A stretch of DNA of 64,000 nucleotides from Mucilaginibacter pineti (GCF_900101875.1 NZ_FNAI01000021.1:1-64000); one strand, 5' to 3'. Positions 25,892-34,930 are shown, counted from the stretch's first letter. Translations and numbers: made by a program. Notes: generated by a model not told the origin, from the letters alone.

Positions 25892-26001
25892 TTTTTCGGA
25901 TAAACCATTTTATAGCCGGTAAGTCATATCTGCAAATAATAACTATTTAATAATAATAATAATTAACCATACAACAATTTTTACCTTCGCACAATTTCTC
26001 T

Positions 26002-26730
26002 ATGAAAAAACTCAACATTTTTTACGCGCTTTTACTTTTATCTATACTTACATCCTGCAAAAAAGAACGCCCTGTAAAAGTGGACCCTCCCGGCCCCGTA
26101 ATAGCTGCGGTAAGTGATTCCATTTCTTATACTGTGGATGGTAAAATTTACACATCTAACACCAAACCCTATAATCATTTAATAACGGGGAACCAACAGG
26201 TTGGCCAAAAGGTTGTTATGGATAATAATGGTACAGATTATAAAATTGTTGGCAATCCAGATTCGGTATTGTATTACCGGGAAAACGATATAGCCTCAAC
26301 TGATGCCTACGTATACCTATCAGCTATAAAAAAATATAAAAAACAAGACATAAACAAGGCTTTTTTATACTATCCGGAGTTTGAGGATATGCTCAAATTA
26401 TATACAGTTGGCACACACCCATATGCAGAAGATTTTGGCCGCGAAAACTCCCACGATGGCATAGCCATAGGTATGACAATCGATCACAAATCATACTTTT
26501 CTTATTCTACTCATGATTTGCACTACGTTAGCAAACTAAAGGCCGGCTTTCAAAAAGGCTCTACATTTGAGGTCATTAGTTTTACCAAAGCAACATCCGG
26601 AGGATATAACCTTGAAGCACGATTTACCGTGGTAGTAGCAGAAGACTTTACAGAAGATCAGAAAAAAGTGGAAAATGGTTATTTACGTTTACACCTGGAT
26701 ACAGATCCTTCCCTTTATCCATTATTTTAA
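26002..26730 (+). CDS. Lipoprotein of unknown function
   Basis: A 242-residue protein with a type II signal peptide: KK, a hydrophobic stretch, and the lipobox LTSC at the cleavage site. CKKERPVKV follows, a common start of surface or periplasmic Bacteroidota lipoproteins. The rest (SISYTVDGKIYTSNTKP, then alternating short strands) looks beta-rich. I do not recognise the domain. It is a single gene after the ilv-leu terminator. Confidence 0.7.
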   Translation: MKKLNIFYALLLLSILTSCKKERPVKVDPPGPVIAAVSDSISYTVDGKIYTSNTKPYNHLITGNQQVGQKVVMDNNGTDYKIVGNPDSVLYYRENDIASTDAYVYLSAIKKYKKQDINKAFLYYPEFEDMLKLYTVGTHPYAEDFGRENSHDGIAIGMTIDHKSYFSYSTHDLHYVSKLKAGFQKGSTFEVISFTKATSGGYNLEARFTVVVAEDFTEDQKKVENGYLRLHLDTDPSLYPLF

Positions 26731-26749
26731 TCCCTGCGAAGAACATGGC

Positions 26750-26782
26750 AGACTTACGAAGTTTTAAAAACGTCGTAAGTCT
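26750..26782. repeat. AGACTTACGA palindrome
   Basis: AGACTTACGA and TCGTAAGTCT flank a 13-base loop (AGTTTTAAAAACG) just after the lipoprotein stop. It could end the lipoprotein transcript, although no T-run follows. Confidence 0.6.
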
Positions 26783-26840
26783 TTAGCCGTATTGTCATTT
26801 CCCTCTATAACAAATTCAATGTAAAGGGCCTGTCCCCCCC

Positions 26841-27142
26841 TTGTCGAAAGTAATAGCCTATCAATAGACATTCTGAATATTAAAGAACATGGGTAGTCCC
26901 CGCTGGGGACAAATACACTTTTTTTCTATTAGGCTACAAACGGGTAATCCCTACGAGACATAAAAAACTACTGCTTCCTATCAATAGTGCAAATTATTTT
27001 ATGTCCCGCAGGGATTACCTGTTTGTAGAAAAAAAAACATCAAGTAGATTATGCCCCGTAGGGGTTACCCATCTGTCTTTTCATGGGCTATTACTTTGTC
27101 GAAGGGTCGAAGCATAGCGGGTCTTTGCTCGCTATGCTTCGA
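26841..27142. repeat. Large nested inverted-repeat element
   Basis: Nested arms are visible. The outer pair is TTGTCGAAAGTAATAGCCTA (26841) and GGGCTATTACTTTGTCGAA (27085). The next is GGGTAGTCCCCGCTGGGGAC (26891) with GCCCCGTAGGGGTTACCCAT (27052). The inner pair is CTACAAACGGGTAATCCC (26934) with GGGATTACCTGTTTGTAG (27011). A separate hairpin, GTCGAAGCATAGCG/CGCTATGCTTCGAC, follows at about 27106-27142. No coding frame of quality. Together with the neighbours at 26750 and 27176 it fills the 635-base gap. Confidence 0.75.
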
Positions 27143-27175
27143 CAGGCTACCCATGACATAATAGAATATAAGAGT

Positions 27176-27255
27176 TTGTCATTGCTGTACGAAGCAAGCT
27201 CATAAAGCAAGTTCATCACCTGTCCTGTGAGATTGCTTCGTACCTCACAATGACA
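27176..27255. repeat. GTCATTGCGAGG-type inverted repeat, copy 1
   Basis: Ends TTGTCATTGCTGTACGAAGC and GCTTCGTACCTCACAATGAC. Inner arms GCAAGCTCA and TGAGATTGC. Related to the copy at 31627. Confidence 0.75.
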
Positions 27256-27365
27256 TGGTGTATGATGTCATTCCCCTTCATATACCGCCGGTTTTTAAAA
27301 CTCGGCAGACAGTCCTTCTCTACTTTTTTTATAACTCAGGACGACAAATTGTTATTGGTTTGCCT

Positions 27366-28364
27366 TTAATATTCCAGCCACTTCCCTACCCTTACGGCTA
27401 CCTTGTCGCCTTCGGTATATTTACCGGGTTCTTCGTTGGTTACACGCAGTATAATGTCGTTATGCTCCAGTATTAAATCCTCATAAAAGCCTTTAAATAA
27501 CACCTGTTTAACCGTCCAGCTTTTGGTTTTGGTAATGAGTTTTAGTTTGATCCATTCCGGGTATATCACTATATTATCTTTTGTAGCAGTAACTCCGCAA
27601 ATACCGGCCTCAGCAGCCGTTAGTATGTTGCAGTTGCTTAGGAGCCTGGCCGTATAAAGGTTTTGGGGTGATTTATATAAAGTTTTGGGATGGCCGTGTT
27701 CTACAATCTCGCCATACTTTAGCACCACCAGTTCATCGGCCATGGAAAGTACTTCTGCCGGGTCGTGCGATACCATAACCACGGTAAGGCCGGTTTCCTT
27801 TACTATCTGCCTTATATCGTGCTGCAGGCCCTCTCTGAACGATGTATCAACCTGGTTAAAGGGCTCATCCAGCAGCAAAACCTGCGGACGCGTAATTATT
27901 GCCCTTGCAATAGCCACTCTTTGTTTTTCGCCTCCGCTTAAATCGGCCACGCGCTTATCGGCCATGGCGGCCATGTTAAGCTGTTTTAATACTTCACTTG
28001 TTTTTTGCTGTTTGGCGGCCAGATCATTTGCGGGCAGCATGGCGGCTACATTGTCCCAAACCTTGGCAAACAGGTTCAGGTCGTCAGTATGTTGGGTAAC
28101 CATTTTCATGGCATCATGCCCGGGAATCAGTTTTTCTTCTGGGCCCCAAATGCGTTCGCCTTTAAACAGTACCGTTCCTTCATCGGGAGAAAGCAAGCCA
28201 TAAAGCAAGCGTAATAAGGTGCTTTTCCCGCTGCCGCTTTCGCCAATAATGGCCGTTATTTTGCCGGGCTGTATAACAATATCTGTTTTTTTAACACCGG
28301 CCATGTGCTTACCGGGATATATTTTACTTACTGCAATAGCCTGCAAAAAAGGAGTATCTGACAT
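27366..28364 (-). CDS. ABC transporter ATP-binding protein with C-terminal TOBE-like domain
   Basis: A 332-residue ATPase from the ATG at 28364 (MSDTPFLQAIAVSKIYPG). Walker A is GESGSGKST, the signature is LSGGEKQRVAIARA, Walker B is VLLLDEPF, and the switch histidine is in VSHDPAEVL. The last 100 residues (CGVTATKDNIVIYPEWIKLK, AVRVGKWLEY) look like the substrate-regulating domain of MalK/PotA/FbpC-type ATPases. No permease or binding protein lies beside it, so the cargo is unknown; a role in ion or polyamine uptake would be a guess. The open frame runs 52 codons further upstream into a GTCATTTCGA repeat and is not likely to be translated there. Confidence 0.85.
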   Translation of the reverse strand: MSDTPFLQAIAVSKIYPGKHMAGVKKTDIVIQPGKITAIIGESGSGKSTLLRLLYGLLSPDEGTVLFKGERIWGPEEKLIPGHDAMKMVTQHTDDLNLFAKVWDNVAAMLPANDLAAKQQKTSEVLKQLNMAAMADKRVADLSGGEKQRVAIARAIITRPQVLLLDEPFNQVDTSFREGLQHDIRQIVKETGLTVVMVSHDPAEVLSMADELVVLKYGEIVEHGHPKTLYKSPQNLYTARLLSNCNILTAAEAGICGVTATKDNIVIYPEWIKLKLITKTKSWTVKQVLFKGFYEDLILEHNDIILRVTNEEPGKYTEGDKVAVRVGKWLEY

Positions 28365-28443
28365 CAGGGCAAAGATAGACCGTTGATTTGGTTGATTAAA
28401 TGATTTCGCTGATTTTTTTGTAATCTGCGAAATCATCAAATCG

Positions 28444-28567
28444 TTGTCATTTCGATAGAGCAAGCGAAGGGCATGAGCGTGGCGCGAAAGAGAAATCTTC
28501 TGCAGAATATAAAGCTCCAATTACAGGGCGAATAAGATTTCTCCTCGTACCTCGTTCGAAATGACAA
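28444..28567. repeat. GTCATTTCGA inverted repeat, copy 3
   Basis: Ends TTGTCATTTCGATAGAGC and CTCGTTCGAAATGACAA. Inner arms GAGAAATCTTCTGC and AATAAGATTTCTCC. It lies between the outer-membrane protein gene and the ABC ATPase. Confidence 0.8.
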
Positions 28568-28594
28568 TATTTTTATTTCTTGTCAACAATCCTG

Positions 28595-29419
28595 TCAGAA
28601 GCCGAATGTCAACCCGAAGGAGAAGTTCCGCAGCCCTTTTTGCTCGGGACTGTTTTCAAACATATCGGTAGCGTAATATTTGGCGTAGATCCCCATTATA
28701 CCGTAGCCCATGCGCACAAAGCCGCCGGCACGTAGCCTGGTGAAATGATAATCGTCATCAAATTTCTGCTTGCCATTTTCTTCGCTTATTTGCTTTACAC
28801 GACCGTTAAGTAATATGCCAATTTCGGGACCGGCAACCAGGCGGAAACAGTTGCCGTTATCATCCTCATGGCTACGGTAGTAAAATGAAAGCGGGATACG
28901 CAGGTAGCACGATGCAAACTTGTTTTTACTGTAGTGGATATCATCTTCGGTATAAGTTAGCACGGGGGCATTCCTTTGGATAGTGATATCTTTACGGAGA
29001 CGGATATTTGTCCAGTCGAACCCGCCCGAAACATAGATCTTGAAGGAACTGTTGAACCTGTAGCCAAACTGTACCAGATCGAAACCAAAGTTGCTGGTTT
29101 TCCACTGGCGATAGCTTAAAAAATCGTTCTTGGGCGATAGCGTGAAACTGCCGTTATCAATCAGCGTGGCAAAACCCAGATCGATGCGCGAAAAGGTTAC
29201 GCCGAATGAAAAACCCGGTGCTTTTGAAGCGTGATAAGCAGTATCATTTACATTTACTGAAGCCACATCGCCGCCAAAGCCAAGCTTTATATGCACACCT
29301 TTTTTAATATTGACACTATCTTTAGTAATAACTGTTTTAGTTGAATCTGTTGGAGTAGTTTGTGCAAACACATTGCTTGCCGCAACGCATACCAAAATGG
29401 TAAAAATTAAGCGTTTCAT
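28595..29419 (-). CDS. Outer-membrane beta-barrel protein
   Basis: A 274-residue protein with a cleavable signal peptide (MKRLIFTILVCVAASNVFAQ) and alternating amphipathic strands. It ends in an aromatic residue (NFSFGLTFGF), the usual signal of outer-membrane barrels. It resembles the loose PorT/OmpW-like 'outer membrane beta-barrel' group. It follows an ECF sigma factor and a membrane protein of anti-sigma type on the same strand, so it may belong to their regulon. Confidence 0.8.
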   Translation of the reverse strand: MKRLIFTILVCVAASNVFAQTTPTDSTKTVITKDSVNIKKGVHIKLGFGGDVASVNVNDTAYHASKAPGFSFGVTFSRIDLGFATLIDNGSFTLSPKNDFLSYRQWKTSNFGFDLVQFGYRFNSSFKIYVSGGFDWTNIRLRKDITIQRNAPVLTYTEDDIHYSKNKFASCYLRIPLSFYYRSHEDDNGNCFRLVAGPEIGILLNGRVKQISEENGKQKFDDDYHFTRLRAGGFVRMGYGIMGIYAKYYATDMFENSPEQKGLRNFSFGLTFGF

Positions 29420-29447
29420 ATTGCTGAAGTTATATATAGATTAGGAT

Positions 29448-30248
29448 TTATTTGTCTTTATTTATTTTAATGATGCCAAGGTTTACACCGGTAATGGTAG
29501 CGTCCTCGCCATCGGTATTGCTAAATTGAATGATCTTTTTGTCGCGTTTATCAACGGCTGCTATTACCACGTTAAGTACATCACCAAAACTACGGATACG
29601 GCGTTTTTTTACAGGCGGCGCTTGTTTATTAACCGTTGGCAAAGTAGCAGTGGTTGTTACAGGCGGTGTAATACTGGCAAAAACAGGTGCATTATCTGTA
29701 GTTTGTTTTACCATGATGGGCGTACCGCTATCGGGCAAAACAGGGTTGGCAATATCATGGTTACGTTGCACGGCTGCCAATACAGGCTGATCGTCTGCCG
29801 TTGCAGGATTACTTTGCTGTTCAATTATTGTTGCCGGTTTGGCAGGTGCAATTACTTCGCTTTGTTTATGTTTCTTTATCACCGCCAGGTTATTCACAGG
29901 TGCTATAACCGCCCTTTGTTGTTTTTTGTTTTTAAGCGGATCAACCTTTGCTAAAACCGGCGCCGCGGTAGCCTGTACAGGTTTTACAATAGGCGGGGTT
30001 TTCACCAAAGCATTATCATTATTCTTGGCTGGATCAACCTTTACCTGTTTAGGCATAAACAGCACACCAATGGTTATCAGCAGCACTAAACCGGCCGCTA
30101 TGCTCAAAAATGGCATCCATTTCCGTTTATTGTTACCGGCATCAAGCTTTTCGGTAATACCCATCCATACCCCTGCAGATGGTGCTATCTCATAATCTTC
30201 AAGTGCCGATTGAAATAGTTTATCCAGATCTTTATCCTGCATATCCAT
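29448..30248 (-). CDS. Anti-sigma-like single-pass membrane protein
   Basis: From the ATG at 30248 or 30242 the protein has a cytoplasmic N-terminus of about 45 residues (DKDLDKLFQSALEDYEIAPS), one TM helix (MPFLSIAAGLVLLITIGVLF) and a long low-complexity periplasmic part rich in Pro, Ala, Val and Lys. Its start overlaps the end of the ECF sigma gene by about 11-17 bases. That pairing and topology fit an anti-sigma factor, although no zinc-binding anti-sigma motif is visible. The TTG further upstream at 30272 is a less likely start. Confidence 0.7.
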   Translation of the reverse strand: MDMQDKDLDKLFQSALEDYEIAPSAGVWMGITEKLDAGNNKRKWMPFLSIAAGLVLLITIGVLFMPKQVKVDPAKNNDNALVKTPPIVKPVQATAAPVLAKVDPLKNKKQQRAVIAPVNNLAVIKKHKQSEVIAPAKPATIIEQQSNPATADDQPVLAAVQRNHDIANPVLPDSGTPIMVKQTTDNAPVFASITPPVTTTATLPTVNKQAPPVKKRRIRSFGDVLNVVIAAVDKRDKKIIQFSNTDGEDATITGVNLGIIKINKDK

Positions 30249-30804
30249 AACTTTTGCCCTCCATTTTTGCAATTTGTTCTTTTAAAATAGTGCGCGCCCT
30301 TGATAACTGCGACTTTGACGCCCCCTCACTAATCCCCATTATCCCTGAAATTTCCTTATGCGAGTAACCCTCCAAGGCGTAAAGGTTAAATACCATACGG
30401 TAACCCGGCGATAATTGCTGGATAAATCCCAGCAGTACCTTAGCATCCAGGTTAGATGATGCTATTGGGTTAACAGATGGTTCATTACCGGCCTCCTCCA
30501 TATCAACCACCTGCATCATTTTGTGGTGCTTGCGGTAGTATTCAATAGAGGTATGTACCATAATACGCCTCACCCATCCTTCAAATGCCCCTTCGCCCCG
30601 GTAATCAGTTAGTTTTTGGAATACTTTTATAAAGCCATTCTGCAGAATATCTTCGGCCTCCATCCTGTCGGTAGCATAGCGCATACATACCCCCAGCATT
30701 TTACCGGCAAACTGTTTGTACAGTAATTCCTGTGCTTTTCGTTCACCCGCTTTGCAGCGTATGAACAGTTGATCAATAGTATATGTTGGCTCCAAAAGCA
30801 TCAT
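30232..30804 (-). CDS. ECF-type RNA polymerase sigma factor
   Basis: A 190-residue sigma-70 family protein. Region 2 shows LLYKQFAGKMLGVCMRY, MEAEDILQNGFIKVFQKL and WVRRIMVHTSIEYYRKH. Region 4 shows YRMVFNLYALEGYSHKEISG, then MGISEGASKSQLSRARTILK, a helix-turn-helix. It is translationally coupled to the membrane protein downstream, which probably controls it. Target genes cannot be read from the window, although the outer-membrane protein two genes downstream is a candidate. Confidence 0.93.
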   Translation of the reverse strand: MMLLEPTYTIDQLFIRCKAGERKAQELLYKQFAGKMLGVCMRYATDRMEAEDILQNGFIKVFQKLTDYRGEGAFEGWVRRIMVHTSIEYYRKHHKMMQVVDMEEAGNEPSVNPIASSNLDAKVLLGFIQQLSPGYRMVFNLYALEGYSHKEISGIMGISEGASKSQLSRARTILKEQIAKMEGKSYGYAG

Positions 30805-30948
30805 TTAAAGGTAAGATGAAAGCCGGGGCCAAATGGTTGCATGCGGTGCGAAATATTTTTATCGGTAAACTCAAAATGAATAAGCAAAGTAGGTATTTGT
30901 ATCCGAGTTTGAATTATTGTATTGGGGATAGGATAATTATTAACCGCA

Positions 30949-31075
30949 CCCTCGCGCGGGTTTAGCGAAGCGTAACCCGTGCGGCGCATGATATAAGCTT
31001 TCAGCTTATGGCGGCTGAAAGCCGCGCCATGCTATGTCACGGATTGGAAATCTGCGCCAGTAGGTAAATAAATTA
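30949..31075. repeat. REP-like element with CGCGGGTTTAGCGAAG motif
   Basis: Contains CTCGCGCGGGTTTAGCGAAG, CGTAACCCGTGC, AGCTTTCAGCTTATGGCGGC, TGAAAGC and CATGCTATGTCACGGATT. A diverged copy with the same modules in the same order is at 39238-39390. It fills the gap between the sigma factor gene and hemJ. Confidence 0.65.
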
Positions 31076-31079
31076 ACTG

Positions 31080-31613
31080 CTACTTCTTCTCCCTGAAACG
31101 CTTATAAATTTTCACCGCTATCATTAGTATTACGGCGAAGGCCACTAAGCCTACCACACCAAATATCCAGTTTAGAGCGCTTTTAAGTACTACCAGGAAA
31201 ACTATGGCGAAAAGAAGTAAAGTAGCCAACTCATTCCAAAGCCGCAGTTGGGTAGACGACCATTTGAACACGCCTTTGGCCATTTGTTTCATTTTACTTT
31301 GGCAAATAAAATGGTAGATTATAAGGCCAACCACAAACAATAGCTTTATATGTAACCAGGGCTGTTTCCACCAATATGGGGCAAGGTGAAGCATGGTTGC
31401 GCCTGCAATAATTACCAGGTACATGGATGGTGTGGCGATGATCCACCATAGTTTACTTTCCATTACCTCAAACTGTTTGGATAATATGGTACGATCAGGT
31501 TCGGGCTTGTCCTGCGCTTCGGTGTGGTAAATAAAAAGGCGCACCATGTAAAACAGCCCCGCCATCCAGCAGACTACAAATATGATGTGTATGGCTAAAA
31601 CGTATTGGTACAT
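31080..31613 (-). CDS. hemJ: HemJ-type protoporphyrinogen oxidase (UPF0093/CopD-like)
   Basis: A 177-residue protein of four to five TM helices. The family's key histidine lies in the first helix (AIHIIFVVCWMAGLFYMVR) and the lysine in PWLHIKLLFV. HemJ oxidises protoporphyrinogen IX to protoporphyrin IX in bacteria lacking HemG and HemY. Its place at the 3' end of a heme gene cluster, after hemE, supports this role over copper transport. C-terminal part is hydrophobic plus a basic tail (KIYKRFREKK). Confidence 0.85.
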   Translation of the reverse strand: MYQYVLAIHIIFVVCWMAGLFYMVRLFIYHTEAQDKPEPDRTILSKQFEVMESKLWWIIATPSMYLVIIAGATMLHLAPYWWKQPWLHIKLLFVVGLIIYHFICQSKMKQMAKGVFKWSSTQLRLWNELATLLLFAIVFLVVLKSALNWIFGVVGLVAFAVILMIAVKIYKRFREKK

Positions 31614-31626
31614 GACTTTTTATAAC

Positions 31627-31693
31627 GTCATTGCGAGGTACGAAGCAATCTCAGACTATATGATGAGATTGCCACGCCTCGCTCGCAATGACA
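31627..31693. repeat. GTCATTGCGAGG-type inverted repeat, copy 2
   Basis: Ends GTCATTGCGAGGTACGAAGC and CGCCTCGCTCGCAATGAC, inner arms CAATCTCA and TGAGATTG. Between hemE and hemJ. Confidence 0.8.
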
Positions 31694-31703
31694 TATTGTA
31701 TTG

Positions 31704-32729
31704 CTAATTCCTGTATTCTTTTACTACCTCTATCGCGTACTTCACATTATCAAACGGGATATCGGGCATAATGCCGTGGCCCAGGTTAAAGATGAAGCCC
31801 GGCTCATCCTTCATCCTGTCGAACAGGCGGTAGATGCGGTCTTTTATTACCTTTTTATCAGCGTATAATATATGCGGATCAAGGTTACCCTGTACGGCTA
31901 CACCGGCGGGTAAACGTTTCTTGATATCAAGCAAATCTACATTCCAGTCGATAGAAACCACATCCGGTTTGGCTTCGGCCATTAAGGGCGCAAAAACCGA
32001 ACTACCTTTACAAAACGATATCACGGGGATATCCTTGCGGTTAAGCTTGCTGATGATCTGCTGTATGTAATAATGACTAAACTCCTTATAATCGTCCCAG
32101 CTCAAAGCCTGCGCCCAGCTGTCAAAGATCTGTACGGCGTTTACACCGGCAGCAATTTGCAGGTTCAGGTAATCAGCGGTAACAGTAGCAATTTTTGATA
32201 ACAGCTGATGGGCCATTGCAGGCTCATTGTGCAGCATCAGTTTGGTTAGTTTAAAATCTTTTGATGATCCCCCCTCAACCAAATAGCTCATTACGGTGAA
32301 AGGAGCGCCGGCAAAACCAATAAGCGGGATGCTGCCGTTAAGGCGCTGCTGAATTACCTTTATAGCATCGGCAACGTATTGCAGCCTGTCGCCTACATCA
32401 GTTTGCAGGTTGTCCACATCTTTTTGGGTGCGCACCGGGTTGGCAAACTTAGGGCCAACGCCCTGGGTAAAGCTCAGGTCGCCGCCCATTGCTTCGCCGG
32501 TAACCAGGATATCCGAAAACAGGATAGCCCCGTCAATACCCAATAAATTAACAGGCAACATGGTAACATCGGCAGCAAGTTCGGGCGTTTTGCACATCTC
32601 CAGAAAGGAATATTTGTTTTTGATATCCCAATATTCCTTCATAAAACGGCCTGCCTGCCGCATCATCCATACCGGCGGGCGTTCTGTTTTTTCGGAAAAT
32701 GCTGCCTTTATTAATAACGAATCTCTCAT
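31704..32729 (-). CDS. hemE: Uroporphyrinogen III decarboxylase
   Basis: Removes four carboxyl groups from uroporphyrinogen III to give coproporphyrinogen III. The 341-residue protein has the N-terminal signature RPPVWMMRQAGRFMKEY (17-33), AILFSDILV, GFAGAPFTVMSYLVEGG, FDSWAQALSW and the C-terminal FNLGHGIMPD. It belongs to the heme cluster and is followed by hemJ. Confidence 0.97.
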   Translation of the reverse strand: MRDSLLIKAAFSEKTERPPVWMMRQAGRFMKEYWDIKNKYSFLEMCKTPELAADVTMLPVNLLGIDGAILFSDILVTGEAMGGDLSFTQGVGPKFANPVRTQKDVDNLQTDVGDRLQYVADAIKVIQQRLNGSIPLIGFAGAPFTVMSYLVEGGSSKDFKLTKLMLHNEPAMAHQLLSKIATVTADYLNLQIAAGVNAVQIFDSWAQALSWDDYKEFSHYYIQQIISKLNRKDIPVISFCKGSSVFAPLMAEAKPDVVSIDWNVDLLDIKKRLPAGVAVQGNLDPHILYADKKVIKDRIYRLFDRMKDEPGFIFNLGHGIMPDIPFDNVKYAIEVVKEYRN

Positions 32730-32733
32730 AATG

Positions 32734-32806
32734 TATAGAGAGCGGGGAGCGAAGAATAAGGTGCGGGTTTTTATCCTTTACTCCTTGTTCCTTGCTCCCA
32801 ACTCTA
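32734..32806 (-). repeat. Word inverted repeat (AGGAGTAAAGGA word) between the TPR-like gene and hemE
   Basis: On the minus strand: GGGAGCAAGGAACAAGGAGT, then AAAGGATAAAAACC, a spacer, and then TTATTCTTCGCTCCCCGCTC. The same word forms the arms of the S23 element at 57209-57678. Confidence 0.7.
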
Positions 32807-33328
32807 TTAGTGTTTTTTTAATTCATGATGAAGCTTGCTTATCGCATCCTTCATTTTGGCCGTAATTTTATCGGCGTGTTTTTCGGTAAGCTGCAGATAG
32901 GCTTTGGCCTTATCATAATTGCCATGCCTTATGCTGATGTTGGCCACGGTTACCAGCGAAGCCACATGCTCATTAACCGACCGCAGTGGATATAGTGCCG
33001 CTATTTCATAATGCCTTTCGGCAGCTTCAAAATCCTGCCGGTGTATGCAAATGCCGCCGTACATATATTCATAAAACCCGCGCCGCTTTTTGCTGAGCCA
33101 CCCGGGTTTTATGATTTCTTTTAATGATGCTTCGGCTTTATCAAAATCCTTAATGTGGAAATATTTGGCCGCTACAACCAGGGTGCCCTGCTTAAAGTAA
33201 TCCCAAATGAGCAATATGATCATCATTGCAGCTACTGCCGCCAGCTCATAAATGTGCAGGTACCACAACAGGCCCAGCGACAACAGGAAAACAAATGCAA
33301 TAAATATGCGCACCCGGTTACTAAACAT
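32807..33328 (-). CDS. Membrane protein with TPR-like repeats
   Basis: A 173-residue protein with two adjacent TM helices at the N-terminus (IFIAFVFLLSLGLLWYLH and LAAVAAMMIILLIWDYF). Helical hairpins resembling tetratricopeptide repeats follow (KYFHIKDFDKAEASLKEII, RQDFEAAERHYEIAALYP, RHGNYDKAKAYLQLTEKHA). It probably docks a partner at the inner membrane. It begins 3 bases after the response regulator stop, so it is likely cotranscribed with the two-component genes. Function unknown. Confidence 0.75.
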   Translation of the reverse strand: MFSNRVRIFIAFVFLLSLGLLWYLHIYELAAVAAMMIILLIWDYFKQGTLVVAAKYFHIKDFDKAEASLKEIIKPGWLSKKRRGFYEYMYGGICIHRQDFEAAERHYEIAALYPLRSVNEHVASLVTVANISIRHGNYDKAKAYLQLTEKHADKITAKMKDAISKLHHELKKH

Positions 33329-33331
33329 CCA

Positions 33332-34042
33332 CTAATGCTGGTTATCGGTAAATTTATAGCCTACGCCACGTATAGAGTGAAAATAAACCGGGTTTTTAGG
33401 ATCCGGTTCAAAGTACTTACGGAAGGTAAGGATAAAGTTATCGATGGTACGGGTTGATGGATATACATCATAGTTCCATACTGTTTCCAGGATTTGCTCG
33501 CGTGATACCGCATCATTCCTGCGCTCAATTAAAAGCTTAAGCAGCATGGTTTCCTTTTTGGTAAGCGGGGTGATAGATTCATCCTCATTCACCAACTCAA
33601 ACGAGTTAAAGTGGATAGTTTTTTCGCCAATTTTGTAGCTGTTAAACTCTTTAAGGTCATCGCCTTTAAGGCTGCGTTTTACAAGGTTGTTCACCCTTAA
33701 AATCAGTTCTTCCAGGTTAAATGGCTTGGTTAAATAATCGTCGGCACCTTTTTTAAGACCGGCAATTTTATCCTCATTGGTATTCTTGGCGGTAAGAAAC
33801 ATAATAGGCACCTCGGTATTTTCCAGGCGGATGGTTTCAGCAACCACAAAACCGTCAATCTCGGGCATCATTACATCTAATATAACCAGGTTAAAACGCT
33901 CTTCTTTACATAATTGTAAAGCCTTTTTACCATTTTTTGCTGTCGAAACTTTATAACCTTCCAGCTCAAGGTTAAGTTTGATGGCTTCCAACAAATGTTC
34001 TTCGTCTTCGGCTAATAAAATTCTTTTTTTGTTAGGCATCAT
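33332..34042 (-). CDS. Two-component response regulator, OmpR family
   Basis: A 236-residue regulator. The receiver domain has the acidic pair E12-D13, the phospho-acceptor D56 in VILDVMMP, the T in FLTAKN and K in LTKPF. The C-terminal winged-helix DNA-binding domain has LTKKETMLLKLLIERRNDAV and TRTIDNFILTFRKYF. Its cognate kinase lies 15 bases upstream. Both sit between hemL and hemE in the heme operon. Confidence 0.93.
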   Translation of the reverse strand: MMPNKKRILLAEDEEHLLEAIKLNLELEGYKVSTAKNGKKALQLCKEERFNLVILDVMMPEIDGFVVAETIRLENTEVPIMFLTAKNTNEDKIAGLKKGADDYLTKPFNLEELILRVNNLVKRSLKGDDLKEFNSYKIGEKTIHFNSFELVNEDESITPLTKKETMLLKLLIERRNDAVSREQILETVWNYDVYPSTRTIDNFILTFRKYFEPDPKNPVYFHSIRGVGYKFTDNQH

Positions 34043-34057
34043 TGTTACAATTTAGGT

Positions 34058-34927
34058 TTATCCAAATACAACTTCAAAAACGCTGCCGGCAGGGCGGTTA
34101 TCCCTAACCCTTATGCTGGCCTGGTGCTTGTCCAGCACCTCTTTAACTATATAAAGGCCCAGTCCGGTACCTTTTGTATTACGGGTATCCTCACTACCCA
34201 CCCTGTAAAATTTGTCGAAAATACGTGTTTTTTCATTATCGGAGATTCCGATACCATGATCAGCAACTTCCAGAAACACTTTATCATCCTTTGAAAACAG
34301 TTTAACACCCACTGCCGAACATGGACTTGAATATTTAACCGCGTTTTCAATAAGGTTGGTTACTACAGAGGTAAGCGCAAACTTATCGCCGGTGATCTCT
34401 ATCTTGGGTTCAATTTCGGCATCGATGATCTGCTGGTTGCAATCGCATTTGGTTATTTGCAGGCGGTTCACAATGCTATCAACCAATACCGAAAGGTTAA
34501 AACTGGCCTTAGGGAAGCTATACGAGCGGTTATCTATTTTAGATGCCAGCAGCATATTCTCTACCATATCATCCAGGCGTTCCACATCGTTAAGGGACTT
34601 GTCTATAAAGTCCAACACCTGCTCCCTGCTTAAATTACGCTTTTGAATAGTTTGCAGTAAAATTTTAATGGATGCCAACGGCGATTTAAGCTCATGCGTT
34701 ACCGAGAGTAAAAAGTTTTTCTTTTGCTCCTGCAGCTTACGCTCTTTATTGATGGCTTTATGCAGGTTAATAGCACCAAACGTAAATACCAAAATAAACA
34801 TAGAACCCTCGCAAAGCACCATACTAAGCGGGCGCGGATGCGGCGCTACCAGCATATACCCCCACCAAACCAGTTGGGCAACGGCATATATGATAAGCGA
34901 GTAAAAAATTACAAATGTCTTTTTCAT
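34058..34927 (-). CDS. Sensor histidine kinase, two TM helices and a minimal loop
   Basis: A 289-residue kinase. TM1 (about 4-26) and TM2 (about 35-55) are joined by only about eight residues (APHPRPL), so there is no periplasmic sensor domain. The HisKA box has H78 in SVTHELKSPLAS. The ATPase domain has N-box NLIENAVKYS, G1 DHGIGIS and GTGLGLYIV. This short topology fits intramembrane sensing or sensing through a partner, possibly the TPR-like membrane protein. It forms a pair with the OmpR-type regulator. Confidence 0.92.
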   Translation of the reverse strand: MKKTFVIFYSLIIYAVAQLVWWGYMLVAPHPRPLSMVLCEGSMFILVFTFGAINLHKAINKERKLQEQKKNFLLSVTHELKSPLASIKILLQTIQKRNLSREQVLDFIDKSLNDVERLDDMVENMLLASKIDNRSYSFPKASFNLSVLVDSIVNRLQITKCDCNQQIIDAEIEPKIEITGDKFALTSVVTNLIENAVKYSSPCSAVGVKLFSKDDKVFLEVADHGIGISDNEKTRIFDKFYRVGSEDTRNTKGTGLGLYIVKEVLDKHQASIRVRDNRPAGSVFEVVFG

Positions 34928-34930
34928 GTT

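Noticed and set aside
27366..28520. Longer form of the ABC ATPase starting at 28520
   Set aside because: The first 52 codons come from a GTCATTTCGA repeat and show no family likeness; ATG at 28364 fits.
29526..29954. Plus-strand 142-residue frame opposite the anti-sigma-like gene
   Set aside because: A shadow of the minus-strand gene, with unnatural Cys/Tyr/Arg composition.
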